Source: Pelecanus crispus
Lineage: Eukaryota > Chordata > Aves > Pelecaniformes > Pelecanidae
Reading direction: 5' to 3'
Length of the DNA stretch: 64,000 nucleotides
Assembly (NCBI RefSeq): GCF_030463565.1
Contig: NC_134675.1
Location: forward strand, 18,621,862 to 18,685,861
Positions 33,160-44,708 of this stretch are shown one piece after another. The notes under the pieces are model-generated. The model was not told where the DNA came from. It ran no database searches and saw nothing but the letters and a program-made list of their open reading frames with translations. The position numbers were made by a program, and so were the translations under genes. Positions within the stretch are counted from its first letter, which is position 1. The number at the start of each line of letters is the position of its first letter.

Positions 33160-34432
33160 AGAAGGATGGAGACCTGAGGCCATGTGTGGGCTACTGGGGA
33201 TTGAATAATATTACCATCAAGAACTGGTAGCCCTTGCCCCTCATTCCTGAGCTGTTTTGCAACTGGAGTGTGTGCAGTGGGCGTGCTGGTTTACTAAACT
33301 GGATCTGAGAGGGGCTTACAATCTTATTTGTGTTCATTGGGGCGATGAGTGGAAAACTGCCTTTGTTTGCAAGTACGGCCATTTTGAGCACCGTGTGATG
33401 CCTGTTAGCCTGTGTATTGCCCCTGCCACCTTTCAGAGCTTTGTGAATGATGTCTTCTGTGATTTGTTGGACAGTTATGTCATTGCATATCTGGATGATA
33501 TTTTAGTTTACTTGACCACATGGGAGGAACATGTTCGTGTTTGGGAGGTTCTCTCCCACCTTTACTGCCATCGCCTTTATGCCAAACTGGAGAAGCGTGC
33601 CTTCTTCCAACAGTGTATGGACGTCTCGGGGTACTCGATGGGCCCTGAAGGGTGAGCATGGACATGAAGATTGACACTGTTCTTCATTGGCAGGCTCCCT
33701 CAATGGTGTGTGACGTGCAGCGCTTTTTGAGCTTTGCCAATTTTTATCAGCGTTTTATTTGGAATTTTGCTCAAAAGGTTGCTCTGCTCACAGCACTGAC
33801 TCGTAAGCATGCCCCTTTTTAGTGGACGCCTGAGGTTCAGGGAGCCTTTGATGACTTGAAGCAGGCATTTACGACAGCCCAGGTTTTGGCCCACCCAGAT
33901 ACCAGTCATCCTTTTGTATTGGAGGTGGATGCTTCCGCCCATGCCATTGGGGTGGTACTTTCTCAGCATGGTCCATCGGATGGACAGCTTCATCCTTGTG
34001 CCTATTTCTTCTGCCAGTTGACTGCTGCAGAGAGGAATTATGATATCTGGGAGAGTTGCTGGCCATCCATGAGGTGTTTGCTGAGTGGAGGCACCTTCTC
34101 ATGGGTCCTGCTGAGCCCGCTTTGGTACTGACTGACTACTGAAACCTGGAATGTTTTAGGAACCTGAAGTGACTCTCCCCCCAGTTGACTTGTTGGGCAA
34201 CTTTTCTCTCGGTTTCCATTTAATATCACCTACAGACTGGGCAAGCAGAATGGTAGGGTGGATACCCTGTTATGTCAGGAAGCCCCAGCAGGAGCTGCTG
34301 AGGCAGATCCACCCCCCCTGTAATTTTTTCTCTCTGCAAAATTTTGTTGCATCCATGCTGGCCCATGCCTTTTTAAGTTCTGTGCATCGGGCGCAATATG
34401 ACTTCCTTAGAAGTATGAACACTACCTGAGAC
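33160..34432 (+). pseudogene. Ty3/gypsy chromovirus pol: reverse transcriptase and RNase H, broken
   Basis: The RT fingers begin at about 33167 with a stop (TAG at about 33226). The main open piece (33257-33655) has TKLDLRGAYNLI, DEWKTAF, APATFQSFVNDVF and the catalytic YLDD motif, all typical of Ty3/gypsy (Metaviridae) RT. The RNase H follows at 33856-34131 with VLEVDASAHAIGVVL (first catalytic Asp). Remains of its end lie in other frames up to about 34432. Frameshifts at about 33655 and 34080 and several stops make it inactive. Upstream gag and protease are not in the assembled sequence, and the integrase core is also missing. Confidence 0.9.
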
Positions 34433-34970
34433 TATGAGCTTTTACCTCAGGGTCGATGTGACCTGAAGACCCAACCTAAGCTGGCTCTCACCGGCTGAGA
34501 ACACCCCATACCCACGATAAAACAATAGAAGATTTACCTTTCAAAAAAAAAAAACCAGGCATATAACCACAGCCAGAACCGCAATTGACCAGAATCCAGT
34601 ATAACCCCCACACACACACACACCTGCACAGGACATCGGTTTAGAACAATGAAGATTAACACACCACTGACACATACATCCACACCACCTGCACGGGACA
34701 AGCATGTACTGATCCTGCATGGGACAATTACATACTGATTACGTGAGCAATAGTAACCGATTAGCCCATCCCTTAACATGAGCAATTTGATTGGTCTACG
34801 CAACTGTATTGTAACATATACAAACCCTGCTTTCCTCTGTATCGGGGTCCTCCATGCATTAGGCTGGGGCACCCCTCTGCGCATAGCTAAAATAAGAGAA
34901 TAAATTCCCTTGGTAATTCTATGCTAAGCATCCTTGTCTCCCTCCTCGGCTGGTGAAGAACTGACTTTTA
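34433..34970 (+). mobile_element. LTR-like segment nested in the gypsy element
   Basis: This stretch separates the RNase H remains from the integrase C-terminus, which would normally be linked through the integrase core. It has a poly-A run (34542-34553), a (CA)n run (34609-34622) and AATAAA at 34899-34904, followed by a pyrimidine-rich end TTTTACA at 34970. It looks like U3-R-U5 of another retroelement, but no target duplication was found. From 34853 on it is mirrored in the left arm. Confidence 0.5.
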
Positions 34971-35019
34971 CACCCCTGAGGACTCCCTTGAGCGGTCTCC
35001 CTTGAGCAGTTGTGGCATA

Positions 35020-35612
35020 TACATTTGCTTCTTCAAGAGCAGCTGGAAAAAGCAAAGGCTGCTTACAAAGACTATGCAGATAGACGTTGGTGACCAGCAC
35101 CAGACTTTGTGGTTGGGGACTATGTTCGGTTGTCTGGTGAACATGTTCATTGGGTGCGCGTTTTTTCTAATTTAGACTACCATTATCTTGGCCTATATAA
35201 AATCGTGGCCCAGGTTAGTCCAGTCGCATTTTGTCCGCAGCTTCCACGTGCTCTCAAGATTCACCCTGTTGTTCACATCTCCCCGTTAAAACCCATTCAC
35301 CCAGATCCCTTCTAGCGGCAACCTTGACCTCTGCCTCCAATTACGGTCCAGGGCCAGAGAGAACATCACATCTGGGCTATTTTGGATTCCAGGATATCCT
35401 GGGGTACCCTGCAGTATTTGATTGATTGGGCAGGGTATGGCCCGGAGGACCATTCCTGGGAGCCTGCGTCAGAAGTGCATACCCCAGCTAAGGTTCAGGC
35501 TTTTCGTGTCCATTATCCTGCTAAGCCAGGTCCGCTGGAGGGTGTGGGGGCACACCCTTGGTGGTGGTGGTGGGGTGTCAGGTTTATGCTTGTATCTGTT
35601 CAAAGGAGATAA
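35020..35612 (+). pseudogene. gypsy integrase C-terminus and chromodomain
   Basis: The integrase C-terminal region is read in one frame (about 35022-35315, with one TGA at about 35091) and includes VVGDYVRLS and HPVVHISPLKP. A frame change leads into the chromodomain (about 35370-35500) with AILDSR, LQYLIDWAGYGPEDHSWEPA. A chromodomain at the end of integrase defines the chromovirus branch of Ty3/gypsy and guides integration to marked chromatin. The reading frame runs into the 3' LTR at 35576. The mirror copy is 32139-32731. Confidence 0.88.
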
Positions 35613-35771
35613 TAATGTTTTGTAAATAGTATGTCTACATCTGCCCTTGGTTTGTTATCAGGAGAGCTAATAAAACTGGCTAGCAGGCAGAGCTCAGCCT
35701 CTTTGAGCTATTACTTGCCTAGAGCCTTTGAATGGTATGTCTTTGTCTCTCATTTTGGGCCTGCCCTGACA
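35576..35771 (+). mobile_element. 3' LTR of the gypsy element, right arm
   Basis: This 196-bp LTR starts TGTCAGGTT and ends GCCCTGACA, giving inverted termini. It directly follows the chromodomain frame, as in chromoviruses. An AATAAA lies at about 35669. The 5' LTR is not present, so the target duplication cannot be checked. The mirror copy is 31980-32175. Confidence 0.82.
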
Positions 35772-36024
35772 ATTATAAATTTTTGGCTAACAGAATAGAG
35801 AAGAAGTTGTACTGTACAAATTAGAATTATCTGGAACTTTTTTCCTTTCACTCTTGTTCCAAAAGCAGCATTAAATAAGTGGTTTATCTTGCAAAAAGAA
35901 AGATTAGTCACTTAATGTTTCTGAACCCACAGATAACCCAACATGAGAAGACTTAAGCGTACAAGAAGTTCACAGCTGCAGCTTTAAAACACCAACTTGG
36001 GAAACAGCAAGAGTCATCCCTCAC

Positions 36025-36170
36025 CTTGATTCTGCTGACAGCCTCTTGCGCCTGCATCATTCTCACATTCTTGGAGGGAGTTTTGTCAGAAAGGAGTTGA
36101 GTGGAGCCGAGGTAATTGGCAGCAAAAATTATTCCATCAATCAAGTCTTCAGGATCACAAGGTCCGGGAA
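36025..36170 (-). CDS. APBA1: APBA1 coding exon 4, start of PTB domain, right copy
   Basis: This is the mirror of 31581-31726 and encodes the same residues (about 431-479). Acceptor and donor are intact. It is the last APBA1 exon visible on this strand; the next sequence toward the centre is the gypsy LTR 254 bases away. Transcription would read from this exon through the retroelement toward the left arm. Confidence 0.95.
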
Positions 36171-37550
36171 CTACAAATACAGGGGGGAAAAATCGCATTA
36201 AACCATGGTTAAAAAAATAATATTCTGACTACTTGAGCCTGTACCTAAGAGCTGTAAATGCTCCTCTGAACTACTTCACTTTAGCATGATGGCATGACAA
36301 CCAATACTTTTAATCAAGGCATACAAAACACCGAGCATGTCTTCTCAACATCTCTCCAGCAGAAACTAATTGCTAATTCAATTTCTCACAATAGATCATT
36401 CTCCTATAAGGCAGGGTTCACTCTAGAGCAAAATAACCTCTTTAGTTTTGTTCTTACATAGAAACAAGAATACTTACATTGTTCTCTCAGCACTTTGAAC
36501 AGGTAGTGGAATCTCCTCAAGAGTGCTTTACAATTATGATACACCACCCCCCCACACCCCCCCCAATAGAGGAGATCAATATTATCAAAATCACACTCGT
36601 TCCCAACAAGGGTATTGTGTTGGGGCGGGGACGGGGGGAGGTGTTAAACAAAAATATGTTGATGGTAAATATACAGAGCAAGGGCTCTTGCGTTTGGAAA
36701 AAGCTACTGTCTTAGTCCTGCAAGATACTTAATGACTTCAGCTCTCATCAGCTTCTGTGTAAAGTCAAAAGTCAATGAGGTATTTATCACCTCACAAGTC
36801 AGTACAGAGAAACATGTATAATATACAGGTTTTCAGGTGTTTGGGGATTATATCTGCAGAAGACAGGGCTTTTCTCTATATATGTTAAAATTCTCATGAT
36901 CTGAGAAAAAGGAAGGTTTATGCAAGAAGCTTCTTGTTTTGCTACAAGTAAGAAAAAAAAAAATCTATGTTCAAGGCCAGTGAAAATGTACAGATAATCA
37001 TCATTTGAGAGAATTTGAGACAACTGGTAAAATTGTCTATATTTTATCAAGAAGTATAAACTGGTTTTGCTCTCTGTTTTGCTAGGAACAAAACCTGATC
37101 CTTTCAGAACAGAGTCAACTCAAGAGTTAGCCTGAGATTTAAAAGGTGCTAAAGCTTGAAGTTGAACATAATACAAAAATGCCAATTTTCTTCTAATTCA
37201 CTAAAGATGACATTAACAAGGACTTAGAACTTTACCCCCAAAAGAATATGTCATTATTAAGTTAATAAAAAAATTAGTAGCTAGAGCTAAATCTTAATCA
37301 CACTCATAATATACACACAGATATGAGTACATACGCAAACTTTATCATGAAGCTTTCCCAATTTATGGCTTCTTTATAGATGAAGGTTTATGACTACTGA
37401 TTTTGAGGTACCTTGAGTGTCCTAAATCTGTTCAGATACTACATAAATGGACAAAAAAAAAAAGAAAGTAATTATGGTCACTAGTCACTTTCAAGAATGA
37501 AACCCAAAGGAATGGAATTTATATTGTTAGGGCTGCAGGCAAATGATTGG

Positions 37551-38394
37551 GCCACTGATTAGGCTGTGGCCCAAGATTCAGCTAATTGAACAGGATGTGG
37601 AAAGCTACTGGCCCTGACATGAGAAGTTGCCAGACGTGACAGGTAACAGAGTGAGAAGCTGCCAAAAGTTACAGGCAGCACCATGAGGGATGGCTGGATT
37701 GCACTGGTGGTTAAGGGTGAGCTACGTGAGACTTCACAGACACCTGACAGGGAGCACTGGGGGGCCTTTGGGAGCGTGGAACCTTGCAAGGCCAGCAGTG
37801 CCTGGGTAACTGTAGCATATAAAGCTGGGAGTGTCTAGGGGCTAGTATCAGAAATACCAAATTTGGGTATGGATGTAGCAAAACGGACCAGTGGGGAAAA
37901 CGTAATTAGAGGTGGGTTGTTTATTTGGGAGGGGACCAGGGTGGAGAATGGGAGGGATCAAGGTAGATGAGGGGGGAAGTACAAGCATGGGAAAATGGAG
38001 AAAAGGGGGGGATAGAAGAGGCCAGTCGCATGTAAGCAGGCTGCCAGTCAGTACACTTGTTTGACTGAGCCTTGTGCCTGATCACTGCAGTCTGTCCTGT
38101 CTTCTTATTAAATCCTTTTTCTTAATTCATTTTTCTGTGTGCTCTCACCCTCTATCCTATGTGAGCACTGCAAGGTCTAAGTGCCAGCAACTGGAGAAGG
38201 GGCCACAAGTCACAGGGCCCATAGGTCTAGGTGCCAACAACCGGAGGAATCAGGGTGTGTTTATATTTCCCTAATGAATTTTAATACTCTGTGTGTATGT
38301 GTGTAATTTGCTAGCAAACATCAACCTGGACTAGCTGTCAAGTAGGAGACCTGCATCTGGAAAGACTCAAGGTGTGGGTGAGGGGCCCCAAGTC
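37551..38394 (+). repeat. 0.84-kb interspersed repeat, right arm copy
   Basis: This is the mirror of 29357-30200 and parallel to 2646-3486. It is followed by sequence (38395-38700) that the flank copy lacks. Confidence 0.8.
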
Positions 38395-39990
38395 CAGACA
38401 TGGATATTAGAAAGGGAGATACAAGGGTGACAAAAAGGAGGACCATGCAATGGGAAAAAGGGTAATAAAGTATGTAAATCATGTGATCTGTGGTGTTTGT
38501 GGTGCCCCATTGGGCAACCCTGTTCTTGATCAGTCACTGCAGTCTAAATCAGGACAATGAACAAAACCTGTTGTTCTGACCATATGACACATGTCAAACC
38601 TGCTTCCATGATCAGGACGACTGGGGGGGGGGGGTTGGGGTGCTTTCCCTGGCTATCAGGGGAACACCCAGATGGGATAGAGCAAGCATCCTGATATCAC
38701 TATGTTGGTGCCCGTTCCAGGCCTGACAGCATCAGCATCTTACCAACCACTTCCAACCAACCACATACCATCTAGGAGGGGTACATATTGGCATATTATT
38801 GTTCAAGCCCTGAAACTATACAGCATTTTAATTGCTGATATTTGTTACTCTATGCATAAAGGCCTTATCACCACTTCCATTACCAAACCCTTTACAGCAT
38901 AGTTCTTGATCAAAACTCAAAATCTTAAACATAGGGTGAAAGAGGTACAGATAAGACAGGAAGCATATTCAAGAGGAAAGAGGAACACGGTTTATTTTTC
39001 TGAGATGTGAACACACTTGCAGAACAACAGTATTGTTCTCCACAAGCCCCCCTCCGTACATTATGTGAGAGTATGAAATTATCTGTTGAATAAAAGTGTA
39101 GTGCAGGTGAAAGTTTTTTCAGACTGTCAATTACCTGCATAAAAACAGTGTGTTCAATGTTTTAAGCAACTGCCCACTGGACCAATATCTCAAAGAATGC
39201 TAAGAGATTTTTTTATTTGTTGGGGGGCAGGGACACACTTTTAAGATGGTCCATGACAGAGACAGGGCTGTTTACCAGCGACAGATCCTTCATTGGTTTG
39301 AATTTCCAAACCTCAGCTAGTTTCAAAGCAATCTATGTTATTTAGACCAGTTCATCTGGTCACAGGTTCTAAAATATGCAACCTATACTTTTAAGGACTA
39401 AACCAATGCCAAAATTTACAGTCTAAAGACAGTACACTGTAAAGCAATCAAGGAATTCGAAGACATTCCAAACTAAATATGACATCAGCTTTTTTTTTTT
39501 TTTTTTGCCATTCTATAAAGCATAAGGGTTATTTAATCAGAGGATAAGTAAGTACCTGAAAATCAGTGCAAGTTTTCTCCTATTTGCCTGCCAATTAAAT
39601 CTCAGTTTTGTGGAGATTTTGACTGTTTTGTCTAACCTCTATTCCTTATCAGACAACAAATTACTCTCTACACACACATTCACATACATTATGAATTCCA
39701 TGGCGGGTTTTTTAAAATCAGTGATTTAAATTATAACAATAACCCAGTAGAAAGGTGGCAGGAGCCATCAATAAAATGTTACAAAATAAGAGAGAGAGAT
39801 TTTACTCAACTTCCAAAAAAGCCTACTAGGGTTTAATTCAAGTTCCAAGTTGGACACAGTTTAATCTAAATCAATTCATCCAACCTTAGCAAGTTTTATG
39901 TTCCGCACATAAAAATAAAGTTCTATATATTAAAAACATTGGAGTTCTTCATATAATGAAAAGAAATTTAAGTTATGAAATATATCTTAC

Positions 39991-40030
39991 CTTCAACATA
40001 TGTTGGGAATGAAGCCAAGCTTTTTCTGGA
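39991..40030 (-). CDS. APBA1: APBA1 coding exon 3 (40 nt), right copy
   Basis: This is the mirror of 27722-27761 and encodes SRKSLASFPTYVE plus one base. Both splice sites (TTACAG and GTAAGA) are intact. Confidence 0.93.
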
Positions 40031-41051
40031 CTGTAATCAAGACAAATAGGATTTCAAACAGAAACAAATTATGCTTAAATACACATTAAAAATTCCTCCA
40101 TAAAAATGAAATCACAGTAATAGTTATTAGCAAAAGATGGTGAGAGTTTATTAGGAAATTATTTATTTTTAAATTAAAAGTCTGACCAATTATTAGAGGG
40201 TTATTATCCCTAAATATGGTATATTCTATTAACATGTTCATCAAGCAGGTAACACACTACATTATTTTGAATTGGCTCTTGGTGTTTGGCAACATGCTTC
40301 CTGACTACTAATTAGTGCTGTGCTCTCTTTAACAAACAGAAATACAGGAAAATACATAATCTCTCAAAGACATTTTCCAAATAAATCCGTATGGAGATAT
40401 TTAAAATGGACCAATACTATTATTATTCATGTCAAAAAGCATTGACCTGCTCTGTTAATTATGAACCAAATTTAATTACTTATTAGGATTGTTTTTGACA
40501 GGCTATGCAGCCACCTATATCCGCTGGAGTAAATGCATTTAATAACAGTCCTACACTGATTATGTTTATTCTGTAATAAGCACAAAAGTACATATAAACA
40601 TGCACGATTTAGACAATGAAAACTGCAAGCAAGGTATTTATTCCTTGTTTGTTTAATCAAGTAAAGAATCAAGTAAAGTCTCACTTTCATGAAAGGTGGA
40701 CTAATATAAAAAAAAAAAAAAAAACCAGAACGTCCGTCCTACATTTGTAGACACACAGACTAAAATAATGCCTCATTTCCAATTGTAATTTTCTATGAAA
40801 GACTCTGTGGTAACAATATAAACATCTAGAAATGATAACTTCAGGGAGACTCACCATTTTGTTATATTCAACAATATATAGATATGGGAGAATTTACTAA
40901 AGACAACTTTGTATAAAAAAACCATGGTAATAGGTACACTAAAGCATATGCTGCTATTAAACCTTTTTGAAATAAAAGTTTTGGATAAGCCAAGCATTAC
41001 AAGGTGTTGACAAACCTGAACCTCATTCCACAATGCATTAAATTTTGAGCA

Positions 41052-41054
<3 letters not shown>

Positions 41055-41088
<34 letters not shown>
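41055..41088. repeat. (TC)17 microsatellite, right arm
   Basis: This is the mirror of the GA run at 26664-26697, with equal length. Confidence 0.95.
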
Positions 41089-41091
<3 letters not shown>

Positions 41092-41485
41092 ACAAGATCC
41101 ATGTACGATCAAGATAAAGTCCAGTGTCTCTGAAGAGGTTCAGTTGCATTTACATATTCACGTATATACCAAGTTGTTTTCCTTTGTGATAGGCAGTTTA
41201 ACAGGTTCTGTACGCTTGTGACAAATCAATCACTTGGGAAGTGCACACTTATGTGACAGGTAAATGACTAATCCAGTGAGTCTTTTCCATTTATTGTTAC
41301 AAGGACGTGAGGAATAAGTAATATTTTTCATCCTACTACACTGTCCTCACTGTAAAATAATTGGTGGCAGGAAAACAAAAGGCACATGAAACAGAAAACA
41401 GAGCCTAGAGAACCTTAAAATACTTGGCCTTTCCTCATGAAAGAGAGTTGCTGAGTTGTCCAGCAAAACCATGAAAGCTCTTGTG

Positions 41486-41562
41486 GTGGATTTGGCAGTG
41501 TCAGGTTTATGGCTGGACTCGATGATCTTAAAGGTCTTTTCCAACCTAAATGATTCTATTCT
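41486..41562 (+). mobile_element. CR1 3'-end scrap, right arm
   Basis: This is the mirror of 26190-26266, with the same CR1 terminal pattern ending AATGATTCTATTCTG. Confidence 0.8.
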
Positions 41563-43614
41563 GTTCTCAGAGACAATATCAGCAGAGAGAAATTTGTGAC
41601 TAAGTAATGATTGCCTGTTGTCAAAATGTTTAAGGGAAATCAAGTGCTGAGAGGACACAAGCATTTATTTTCAAATCAAGAGTGGCTGTTCTTTGGCTAT
41701 TCAATTTGTTGTGATGACTTCATTTTTACTGTGCCACCTATACCCACTTCAATAATTGCACGCAATTGCTGCTACTGTGATGCTAGCAGAGATTCAATTA
41801 GCTGGATTCTGACAGGCCTAGAGAACAAAGCAACTGTACACTTCCAAAAAATCAGAGGCAGCTTATCCACATAAGTATCCTTTTCAAAGCATACATATAA
41901 TTTTTTTTAAAAGACTCAAGGCCTAACCAAATTTTATGTATATAATTACAGGTTTGACAGATATTCAGTAACCTGACCAGCCAATAAAACTTCATTTCAG
42001 GATAAAGCTGTGTAAACTAACATCAAATTAATGTTTTTATTACAAAGGCTCTACACAGACAATTTTTTTCATTCATTATCCACGTCAAGAAACACTGATA
42101 AAACTAAAGTAATAACAAGGTATCAGATAACGTTACTGAAAAGTGGAATCAATTTTTAATTATATATCCATGAGTAATAAAAAAATAGGTCATTAATGTT
42201 GAATTACTGCTTTTGTCCATCAACTGAACACTGTAAAATTTACATTTTAAAAAAAGGGTTTGTTAAGACCTAAAAGTGTTTCCCAAAAATGATGAGGCTT
42301 TGTCATTATTATTTTTGTAAGGGAGGTACTAAACCATGCAGTGTTGCTTATTTGCGTGGAAAAAACCCCAGCACCCCTCAACACATCTGACTGAAATTAC
42401 TCCAAAAGTTTATTACTTTTAACACTGTATGTGATCACGTATTGAAAACTAAAATGGGTAGCATCTTGTTTGTTTTTTCCTTTGAGTAAGATTAACGATA
42501 TCTAACAGCTGTAAGCCTTTAGAGTTGTCACAAAGCAACTACATCTGTAAAGTGAATAAAGCCAGAGGCTTTGGCAAGCTAAAGAATATTGTAGATGAAA
42601 TCATAATGACACAATCCAATACTGTTGAAGGCTTTGGTGCAGGATAAATTAAGGACAAAATTCTTAAGTCTTCTGAAAGCTTCCATCCCCTTCTAAATGC
42701 AAGCATAGATTTAAATTAATATATATACACACAGGCTACAAGCTTTTTTCCCCCTAGATGATAAAGAAGAAAAAAAAAAAAAAAGAATGGACTAAGTCTT
42801 GTTTAAATTTCAACCAATATTTCTGGTTACAGTAGATTGGTTTATTCATTTGTAGAAGATACCATGCTGTTAGCTGATAGCTAAGCACAAGTTATCTATC
42901 AGCAACTGTGTCTACTTGCTTACAGATGTCTGTTAACAAATCTAACATTGAAGTCTGAAAAAAAAAAATTCTCATCTCATATCAGTGAGATAAGAAGTAT
43001 TTCTCATCTCATCTCAGTGGAACTACTGCAGTGTGGAAACCTGCCAGGTACAGGCCTTGACAAAAAAAGTGAAGTGTGTAGCTTGCTTTCAAGGAGCCCA
43101 GAGTCAGGACTCCTAGATTCTAGTTCCAGTTCTGCCTGTGAATCATTGGCAGGCTATTGAGAAATCACTTACTTGTTCCTATGGGTCAGTTTGCCCATCA
43201 ATAAGATTAAATTGCTACATTGGAAAGGCCTATTCACCTGGTTGAGAAATGTTATTTTCTTTATGGCAAGATATTCTGCAGAGATAAGGAAGAGGGCTAG
43301 CTCCTCTTGCCCTGAATACAGAGGTGACGTTGGCAGCTGTTCCTCAGTAAATCAATACCCTCTAGCCTGTTAAACAAGTGTTGTTGCGGCCAAACACAGA
43401 GTAAGGAATGCCATTGCAAATGGTCTTAGATATAGTATGTTACGCATTCAGTCAGACAGGGAGGCAAGCACAAAGGAAAAACATCAAATCAGTTTTTTCT
43501 TTTTGTTGCTGTTTTGGTACAAGAGAGGAGATTACACATGTACAAAGAGGTAAAGAAAGCAGAATGGCATAAGCAATACAGACGAGATGGTGGCTTTTAA
43601 AAAGATTGCACTAC

Positions 43615-43713
43615 CTCTTTATTAGTGGAGGTCTCTGCTGTACTGCAGACATCCTGATGATGTTGCCTACTTGGCTCAGCACTCCAGGGTGAAGAGGAAT
43701 CAGGAGACAGAGA
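43615..43713 (-). CDS. APBA1: APBA1 coding exon 2 (99 nt), right copy
   Basis: This is the mirror of 24039-24137 and encodes 33 residues in phase 0. Acceptor TCTAG and donor GTAGTG are present. It joins cleanly to coding exon 1 (ending ...DGD) and exon 3 (starting SRKS). Confidence 0.88.
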
Positions 43714-44270
43714 CTAGACATGGTAAGAAAATAAAATTACATAATTTGAGTGACTGATGTAGAAATATCTCTGGTTTGGCAGTGGGAATAAGAAATGAGG
43801 AAAACACCAAAACATGACAAACACTCTCTGAAGTGTTATAGCCCTTCCTTTCCATTGCAACGATCACACACAGTCTATTGGGACTTATCTAAACAGCTAA
43901 ATCGTCACAGAAAACTTTTTTCTTTGTCAATAATCTATTAAATTAAGCACGTTGAAAAATTAATAGCTGCCCTCAGTGGTCGACAACTGTGGTGGGTTGA
44001 CCTCAGCCAGCTGCCACACACCCACCCAGCTGCTCTCTCACTCCCCCTCCTCAACAGAACAGGGGGAGAAAATAAGATGGAAAAGCTCATGGGTCGAGAT
44101 AAAGACAGGAAGATCACTTACCAATTACTGTCACGGGCAAAACAGACTTGACTTGAGGAAAATTCCTTTAATTTTTGCCAATCAAAATAGATTTGGATAG
44201 TGAGAAACAGACAAGTTAAAACAACACTTTCTCCCCACCCCTTTTTCCCAAGCTCAACTTCACTCCTTCA

Positions 44271-44408
44271 GGGTTAGCTCAGTTGGTTAGAACATGGTGC
44301 TAATAACGCCAAGTTCACAGGTTCAATCCCTGCTTACTGCAGGGGGGTTGGGCTCGATGATCTCTCAAGGTCCCTTCCAACCCAAAGCATTCTATGATTC
44401 TATGATTC
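44271..44408 (+). mobile_element. tRNA-Ile/CR1 composite SINE, right arm
   Basis: This is the mirror of 23344-23481. A box at 44275-44286, anticodon AAT at 44302-44304 and B box at 44320-44329 are readable directly on the plus strand. The CR1-type tail ends in TTCTATGATTCTATGATT. Confidence 0.85.
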
Positions 44409-44614
44409 CTGACTCCTCTATTTCCCACACCCCGAGCAACACAGGGGGGATGGGAAACGGGGGATTTAGGTCAGTCAATAACAGTTCCTCTCCACCACTC
44501 CTTCCTCCCTCACACTTTTCCCCTGCTCCAGCATAGGTCGTCTCCACAAGCTGCAGTTCCTTTCAGGAAAAATCTGCTCTAGCGTTGGTTTTCAGTTCCT
44601 TCAGGAAATATCTA

Positions 44615-44708
44615 CCTGCTCCGGCGTGGGGTCCTCCACAGGCCCCAGTGTGGATATCTGCTCCGGCGTGGGGTCCTCCACAGGCCCCAGTGTGGATATC
44701 TGCTCCGG
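44615..44708 (-). repeat. 42-bp tandem repeat in LTR, right arm
   Basis: This is the mirror of 23044-23137, with the same number of units. Confidence 0.85.

Noticed and set aside
38500-38516. Primer-binding-site-like TGGTGCCCC following the 0.84-kb repeat
   Set aside because: The preceding bases do not end in CA, and no matching LTR partner is present.
44271-44345. Functional tRNA-Ile(AAT) gene
   Set aside because: The acceptor stem is incomplete and the sequence runs directly into a CR1-type tail, so it is a SINE.
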